The notes beneath the pieces were generated by a model. The model saw only the letters and a list, made by a program, of their open reading frames with translations, was not told where the DNA came from and ran no database searches. Made by a program: the position numbers and the translations under genes. From a virus, in the IMG/VR virus record IMGVR_UViG_3300021376_002797, positions 31,279-95,278 of that record: a stretch of 64,000 nucleotides of DNA. One strand, 5' to 3'. How positions within the stretch are numbered: position 1 is the first letter of the stretch; each line of letters starts with the position of its first letter. Positions 59,476 through 64,000 of this stretch are shown one piece after another.

Positions 59476-60173
59476 CTCGGCTTTGCCGCGTTTGAAACAA
59501 TCAAATACGAGAGAAATACGCCAAAGAAATTCTTGGAAAAGAGGTCAAGTACGTTGTAGATAGTGTTTTTTAGTGTGTAAGGCAGCACGGCGACAATGCC
59601 GTACAGGGACCAAAACACCATGAAATACACATATATTTTCAGGCTGGTGTTATTTATAGTCATATTTGCATCATTTGCAACAAATCTCTCATATATGATG
59701 TAGAAATAAGCGATGAACGGCACGAAGCCGAGAGCAACGCCGGCGACCAGCGGAAGGACGCCCACCTCTCCCAAGTACCCGAACAATAGCATGAGCCAGT
59801 TTAGCGCGAGGATCTGTGTGACGGGCACCGCATTTTCTCTCAAAATTTGGATTAAAGAAGGCGAATCATTGCCTTTATCTGTGTTGTTCAGGTAAATGAT
59901 GTAGGCGATCATCGTTACAAGCATGGTGGGCGTGGTGATGGCCCAGTCGGCGTAGCGCTTGGGCGTGATGTTTTTCACGCGGTCAATGTTGTAGTAGAGC
60001 CACGCATAAAACGAGCCCTCCACGGCTTGCACCGCGACTTCCAAGCCAAGAAGCTGCTTGATGACCTTCATGCCAGGCACTGTTTTAACAAACAGCGCCA
60101 TTACTTCAATAATGCCGGTGACGAGTTGCACCACGATAGAGAACCAAAGGGACGAGTGTAACAGCGAATTCAT
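59469..60173 (-). CDS. Type-1 microbial rhodopsin (viral)
   Basis: 234 residues, seven hydrophobic segments. PKRYADWAITTPTML is the helix-C signature with Arg73, Asp76 and Thr80 (equivalents of bacteriorhodopsin R82, D85, T89); WSLYG in helix F; VLDLFSKNFFG in helix G with Asp210 and retinal-binding Lys214. The proton-donor position (D96) is Thr87, and the colour-tuning position 93 is Met84. So it binds retinal but lacks the usual carboxylic donor, leaving pump, channel or sensor open. GC content is visibly higher than neighbours. Similar rhodopsins occur in large algal DNA viruses. Confidence 0.88.
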   Translation of the reverse strand: MNSLLHSSLWFSIVVQLVTGIIEVMALFVKTVPGMKVIKQLLGLEVAVQAVEGSFYAWLYYNIDRVKNITPKRYADWAITTPTMLVTMIAYIIYLNNTDKGNDSPSLIQILRENAVPVTQILALNWLMLLFGYLGEVGVLPLVAGVALGFVPFIAYFYIIYERFVANDANMTINNTSLKIYVYFMVFWSLYGIVAVLPYTLKNTIYNVLDLFSKNFFGVFLSYLIVSNAAKPRS

Positions 60174-60205
60174 TTATTTTATGAATATATAATTAAATAA
60201 AATAT

Positions 60206-60421
60206 TCAACATGACGGAATTAAAACGGGGTCGCGGTGTTCTTGTGACGAATCACTCAATAATGACTCGTTTGTATATGCCCCCCACAACAACACCCCGC
60301 CCGCCACGATAAACACAACCGAAAACTCCCGGTCGCTTGGATATTCCCGTATAAATAAAAACAGCGCCGTGAGGAAAAGCACAAGGAATGCGACCACCGA
60401 TACGATGCGTTTCACCTCCAT
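60206..60421 (-). CDS. Small membrane protein next to rhodopsin
   Basis: 71 residues from the ATG at 60421 (MEVKRIVSVVAFLVLFLTAL); a longer version from 60475 adds a leader without support. Two hydrophobic helices, then a short polar tail. GC-rich like the rhodopsin gene and inside the same repeat-bounded cassette. Not recognised. Confidence 0.5.
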   Translation of the reverse strand: MEVKRIVSVVAFLVLFLTALFLFIREYPSDREFSVVFIVAGGVLLWGAYTNESLLSDSSQEHRDPVLIPSC

Positions 60422-60475
60422 TCTGTAATACAACGATATATTTTTTTTGACTCCGCTGATTCCATTCCATTCCAT

Positions 60476-60496
60476 TAAGCGAAATCAAATCAAGAC
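60476..60496. repeat. 21-bp exact direct repeat, right copy
   Basis: Second copy of the 59455-59475 repeat, 1,021 bp away. Together they frame the GC-richer rhodopsin cassette. Confidence 0.85.
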
Positions 60497-61287
60497 AAAG
60501 AGAAAATAGTTCCTTTACAGACTGGACACTCAAATTTTTTATTGAATTTTGAATAACATTCAGAGCAAGTAACATTGTGATTACATGGATTGAATGTTAA
60601 ATTTTTTTTATTTGAATAACACATGATGCATTGTTCCTCTTGATCATTTGTCTTTTCCAAGATTAAATTGGCAGGTAAAGATAATGCGCATGTTGGATTA
60701 TTGGAACTATTGGAACTAACAACAATTACGCCAACATCCATTGTCATCCTATTGTAAAATCCACGATATCCTAAACGGGCTGATTCATTATCACAAATTC
60801 TTACTCTTGTTGAATCGGTTCTTTCATAGTAAACACTATTATTTTCATTTCTTGAAATACTGAATATGATATTCGGTTGTAAATTATCAATCTCTATTTC
60901 TGTTATATCCCTTGCATGAGGTGGATATGCTAGAGGTGTTGAATATTTGGAAACATATGTTTTTTTCTGTTTATCATCGTACATAAAATCATAATATGCC
61001 CAAACTTGATAATTTCTCGCTGAATGCCAATCAACTGGATTCATATCAAGTAAAAATACTTGAACATCATCAAAATCTGCTATTGGTAGAACAATACTTC
61101 CATCACTAATGTATGTTGGCAAATATGGATCGTTGTATTTTCTATAAACTGACAGTTCATTTGTGGTTACAGGTGTTTGTGGATAATGTGTTGTTATATT
61201 TACTCTATTTTTGAAATTTTTAAAAGCTTGTATTTGATCAGGATTTGCATGTTGCCATGCTCCGTTTTGTTTTATTTTTATTTGCAT
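60490..61287 (-). CDS. RING-finger protein (C3HC4), probable E3 ubiquitin ligase
   Basis: 265 residues. The C-terminal 50 residues hold EEQCIMCYSNKKNLTFNPCN, then HNVTCSECYSKFNKKFECPV and CKGT: a C3HC4 RING that coordinates two zinc ions. The N-terminal 200 residues are a mixed fold without a recognised domain (WHSARNYQVWAYYDFMYDDK). RING E3 ligases act in eukaryotic cytoplasm, so this gene belongs to a eukaryote-infecting virus and not to a phage. Start ATG at 61287. Confidence 0.8.
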   Translation of the reverse strand: MQIKIKQNGAWQHANPDQIQAFKNFKNRVNITTHYPQTPVTTNELSVYRKYNDPYLPTYISDGSIVLPIADFDDVQVFLLDMNPVDWHSARNYQVWAYYDFMYDDKQKKTYVSKYSTPLAYPPHARDITEIEIDNLQPNIIFSISRNENNSVYYERTDSTRVRICDNESARLGYRGFYNRMTMDVGVIVVSSNSSNNPTCALSLPANLILEKTNDQEEQCIMCYSNKKNLTFNPCNHNVTCSECYSKFNKKFECPVCKGTIFSLS

Positions 61288-61377
61288 AATATTAATAATA
61301 TTTATAATTAATTATTGTTTAAATCAATTATAATCAAAAAAATTACAACAAATAAATGCACTTTCCGTCGTAATCAA

Positions 61378-61761
61378 TTACAGAATGGTGAATGACTTCT
61401 CTTCAAATATTGCACTATGAGTAATTTGGTTAATCCGGTGTTTGATTCTCATTCGTTCATCATTTGTTTTATAAACGCCACGTGCAAGTTCAATGAAACA
61501 CTCGTCAAATACTCTTACTCTTTCTTTTTCTCTAATATCATCCTCAATTTTCCAAAGTTTTTTGTTTATCATTAGCAATGCTTCAAGTTCATTTTTAACT
61601 TCAGGGAATGTATTGATGATTTCTTTTACCAATTCACTCATGTTGTTTAATTCTTTTGCAACATTCTTTTTTTGTGATGCATTTTCTATTTTTTCAATCT
61701 TTATATTCAAAATACTGTATTTATCTATTATTTCTCCATATGAAGTTAAAACATAAGCCAT
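61378..61761 (-). CDS. DUF6165 family protein
   Basis: 127 residues. YGEIIDKYSILNIKIEKIEN, then LWKIEDDIREKERVRVFDEC and FIELARGVYKTNDERMRI fit DUF6165, helical proteins often found near glycan-biosynthesis genes in bacteria and large DNA viruses. Function unknown. Confidence 0.7.
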   Translation of the reverse strand: MAYVLTSYGEIIDKYSILNIKIEKIENASQKKNVAKELNNMSELVKEIINTFPEVKNELEALLMINKKLWKIEDDIREKERVRVFDECFIELARGVYKTNDERMRIKHRINQITHSAIFEEKSFTIL

Positions 61762-61825
61762 TTAACTTCATTCGCACAATATTTTTAAATTGTTTTGAAT
61801 ATTTATCCCTATTACAATTTAATTT

Positions 61826-62005
61826 TTATATGCCGTTGATCATTTCAAAATGAGCAATGTGGTCGGTGATTTCATACCGGGCTATGTCGTTGTTCCATTG
61901 GCCCACAATTCGTTTGGTCACCGGATCATGCAGCGTAGAGAAAGTGTGGTCAGGCAACTTGCAAATATCGTAATTGATGCCGTTGATTTGAAGAGGATAG
62001 TACAT
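61826..62005 (-). CDS. Small hypothetical protein in GC-richer patch
   Basis: 59 residues from the ATG at 62005 (MYYPLQINGINYDICKLPDH); an in-frame start at 62095 would run into AT-rich, unrelated-looking sequence. GC content of 61826-62005 is clearly above both flanks. Not recognised. Confidence 0.4.
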   Translation of the reverse strand: MYYPLQINGINYDICKLPDHTFSTLHDPVTKRIVGQWNNDIARYEITDHIAHFEMINGI

Positions 62006-62060
62006 TCCAAATGATAAAATATTTTCAGAAGTAATAAAATTATTAAATTGATATAATATA

Positions 62061-62439
62061 AATGAAAGAAAAAATATTTTATGAAATATCTGCAATTAAT
62101 TTTGATGATGATAAAATTATTTATAAAAATTATAATTCATTAATGATACACAGTGGAATGGGGGGCAATGAGATTTGCTGGATTTCGTAGAGAAATCTCA
62201 TATTCTTTACAAGAGGATGATATAACAGAAATTCCAAATGAATTTTATAAAGAAAAAGTTGTTCCAAAGAATGATTTGATTTGTGGAATTTCACAGGAAG
62301 TGATAATATTTGGATTGGATATACCAAAAAAGGTTCAGTGTATTCAGCCATAATATCATGCCATGAACTAAATAAAAGAGTGTTTGATATTACTTACACT
62401 GACAAATTTATGTGGAATAACTTTATTAAATTAAGTTAA
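62061..62439 (+). pseudogene. Frameshifted gene remnant
   Basis: Three plus-strand frames carry coding-like sequence in turn: MKEKIFYEISAINFDDDKII (from 62061), EDDITEIPNEFYKEKVVPKN (middle), then NFTGSDNIWIGYTKKGSVYS to a stop at 62439. At least two frameshifts would be needed to join them. Family not recognised. Confidence 0.45.
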
Positions 62440-62522
62440 AAATAATTTACTTATCACATAACCTCTAAAAATATCTATATAAAATTAATATTTAAAGAAA
62501 ATTTATAATAATAAATATATTA

Positions 62523-63137
62523 ATGAATTTTCCAATTGAAGTAAATTTATATAATAACACACATATAATAGTTATAGATGATATAAAATTTGATTTAATT
62601 TGTCTTTTAGGAATTGAAGATGAAGATAAAAATGATATTAAAGATGATTTTTTTATAAATAAATGTTTTGGTAATAATATTACTAAAGAAGAACTAATAA
62701 TAGAATATGATAAATTATATAAAATATATAAAGTTTTTCAGTTTAAATTTGATATTTTAACAGATAAAGTATTATTAAACGATATAATTAAACGTAATCT
62801 ATATGAATTTAAAGAAAATTTTTATATCAAAAAATATACAAATAAATGGTATTTATATGAAATTAATGATACCATCGTATTTTATCCAAATGGAATAAAA
62901 AAAATTGGCATAAATAAGTTTTTATGTTATAATAATAAATATTATTATGTATCTCACATTGATGATTATTCATTAACAGAATTGATTAAAAAACTAAATG
63001 ATAATGATAGTTGTTTAATTTACGAAGATAATCAAGGTCATGGAATAGATGTATCTTCAAAAGATTATGGTTTATTATTTTCTACTTTCCCTGGTACTGT
63101 AGAAGAATTTAATGAGTATTTTACAGCAATTGATTAA
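62523..63137 (+). CDS. Hypothetical protein
   Basis: 204 residues, AT-rich, with many Asn, Lys, Ile and Tyr. No family recognised. Ends in a compact LIKKLNDNDSCLIYEDNQGH stretch. Typical composition of a giant-virus gene. Confidence 0.6.
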   Translation: MNFPIEVNLYNNTHIIVIDDIKFDLICLLGIEDEDKNDIKDDFFINKCFGNNITKEELIIEYDKLYKIYKVFQFKFDILTDKVLLNDIIKRNLYEFKENFYIKKYTNKWYLYEINDTIVFYPNGIKKIGINKFLCYNNKYYYVSHIDDYSLTELIKKLNDNDSCLIYEDNQGHGIDVSSKDYGLLFSTFPGTVEEFNEYFTAID

Positions 63138-63181
63138 GACTATTCTATCTTTACACCTTTGCACATTTAAAATGCTCATTT

Positions 63182-63688
63182 TTATATTATATTTTTTAAA
63201 AAATTAATAATTTGTGATGAAGTAGATAAAGTGTATTTTAATTCTGTGACATAATTATTATAATCAATATTATATTCTTTTTTTAAATCTTCTATATTTT
63301 TAAAATTAGATGGCAATTTATTTTTATTAAAATTTAAAATTATATTATTTTTATTTTTACAAATATAATTTAATAATCTTGTATTATATTGTATAAATAA
63401 TTGTTTTAGAGATATCTTTATAAAAAATTTAAAATTTGTTTTTAGTGGATAAATAATTAATTTATTATTTATATAAATATCTAAATAACCAACTAATAAA
63501 TTTATTTTATTTTCATCAAGTTTATTAATTTTATTATCAATAAATTTTATAAATTCCTTATTATTTTTAATTTTTTTTTTAAATTCTTCAGTCCAATCAT
63601 CTAAATCAATTACATTATAATCTTTTTTAAATAAATTTCCAATATAAGTTTTACCTGAACCAGATGTTCCAGCAATATGAATTATCAT
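63182..63688 (-). CDS. P-loop nucleoside/nucleotide kinase-like protein
   Basis: 168 residues. MIIHIAGTSGSGKTYIGNLF is a Walker A P-loop (residues 7-14); VIDLDDWTEEF resembles the base-binding region of small kinases. The C-terminal half is low complexity. Could be a nucleotide kinase or adenylate kinase-related fold; substrate unknown. Confidence 0.6.
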   Translation of the reverse strand: MIIHIAGTSGSGKTYIGNLFKKDYNVIDLDDWTEEFKKKIKNNKEFIKFIDNKINKLDENKINLLVGYLDIYINNKLIIYPLKTNFKFFIKISLKQLFIQYNTRLLNYICKNKNNIILNFNKNKLPSNFKNIEDLKKEYNIDYNNYVTELKYTLSTSSQIINFLKNII

Positions 63689-63858
63689 TATATAATTATA
63701 TATTTTATATTTTTTTGAAAATAGCTGTAATTAAATTGAAATAAATATTAATAATAATAATAACAAACAATCATTATGTCAAACGAAGTAATAAAACAAA
63801 TAAACCAAATTAACCTAAAAAATTGAATATTTTAACAACTAAAAAAAGAAAGAATAAA

Positions 63859-64000
63859 ATGGAACCAAAATACGTTGAAAATTTGTCAGAGCCGTGGTTT
63901 ACACTAATCCAACTTGGATTGAAGACAGCTGAAGGAAGAAGAAACAAAGGAATATTTAAAGAGATGAAAGTCGGTGATATTATTGAGTGGAAAAATGATG
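63859..64000 (+). CDS. ASCH-domain protein (3' partial)
   Basis: 47 codons are visible, starting MEPKYVENLSEPWFTLIQLG, with KTAEGRRNKGIFKEMKVGDI. This is the ASCH N-terminal pattern (KTxEGR, then KVGD). ASCH domains bind RNA and are common in giant viruses and phages. The gene runs out of the window. Confidence 0.7.
   Translation, partial: MEPKYVENLSEPWFTLIQLGLKTAEGRRNKGIFKEMKVGDIIEWKND

Noticed and set aside
60252-60575. Minus-strand 107-residue ORF across the right 21-bp repeat
   Set aside because: It overlaps the RING stop and the small membrane ORF in another frame and shows no domain.
1-64000. tRNA genes
   Set aside because: Apart from the tRNA-like end of the tmRNA, I saw no cloverleaf with a TTCRA loop in the short intergenic gaps; a tRNAscan run would settle this.

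Overview
The window reads as two kinds of DNA joined together. From the left edge to about 57.07 kb it is an AT-rich T4-like myovirus. Its hallmark genes are a gp17-like terminase, gp20-like portal, gp21-like prohead protease, gp22-like scaffold, gp23-like major capsid protein, a gp5-like baseplate protein, a gp55-like late sigma factor and PhoH. A Bacteroidota host is likely. Starts lack Shine-Dalgarno sequences and sit behind A-rich leaders, several promoters match the Bacteroidota form (TTG, 17-20 nt, TAnnTTTG), signal peptides end in Bacteroidota-like FSQ/MSQ/CQT, and a Bacteroidota-type ribosomal protein bS21 is encoded.

Layout, left to right. 0-8.7 kb: a collagen-like Ser/Thr-rich fibre gene (open at the edge), a three-gene block of multidomain glycosyltransferases and methyltransferases bracketed by a 62-bp direct repeat, a second fibre gene and a broken glycosyltransferase. 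8.7-20.4 kb: an accessory region with a DNA-repair glycosylase, a tmRNA (10458-10865, minus), an M20-type peptidase, and four convergent modules. Each module pairs plus-strand genes whose N-termini look like capsid-targeting tags (one or two genes) with a minus-strand gene for a secreted protein. The same region holds a ClpC-like unfoldase split into two genes by an atypical split intein inside the D1 Walker A motif, next to a UVR-domain protein. 20.4-36 kb: the packaging and head operon, with bS21 and an HNH endonuclease. 36-42.9 kb: minus-strand structural and baseplate genes and the late sigma factor. 42.9-57.07 kb: a long minus-strand operon with PhoH and a surface-glycan pathway: GDP-fucose, CMP-sialic-type sugar, a 3-amino-sugar pair, and GT2, GT4, GT8, GT10, GT11 and GT42-like transferases with methyltransferases.

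From about 57.07 to 59.45 kb the sequence is a mosaic of truncated glycan genes. From 59.45 kb to the right edge the gene content is that of a large eukaryotic DNA virus: a type-1 rhodopsin, a RING-finger protein, a P-loop kinase-like protein and an ASCH protein. The rhodopsin cassette is GC-richer and flanked by an exact 21-bp direct repeat. This right end is either a chimeric assembly or an unusual recombinant, and the phage interpretation should not be extended past about 57 kb without read-level support.

How the parts may work together (inference). A TATATTTAT(A/T) motif precedes capsid and tagged cargo genes and is probably the late promoter read with the gp55-like factor. Host-type promoters drive the secreted partners and some others, suggesting early expression. 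bS21, tmRNA and ClpC/UVR would remodel host translation and protein quality control. The glycosyltransferases next to the Ser/Thr-rich fibre could decorate the phage's own fibres, while the long glycan operon could modify virion or host surface sugars.
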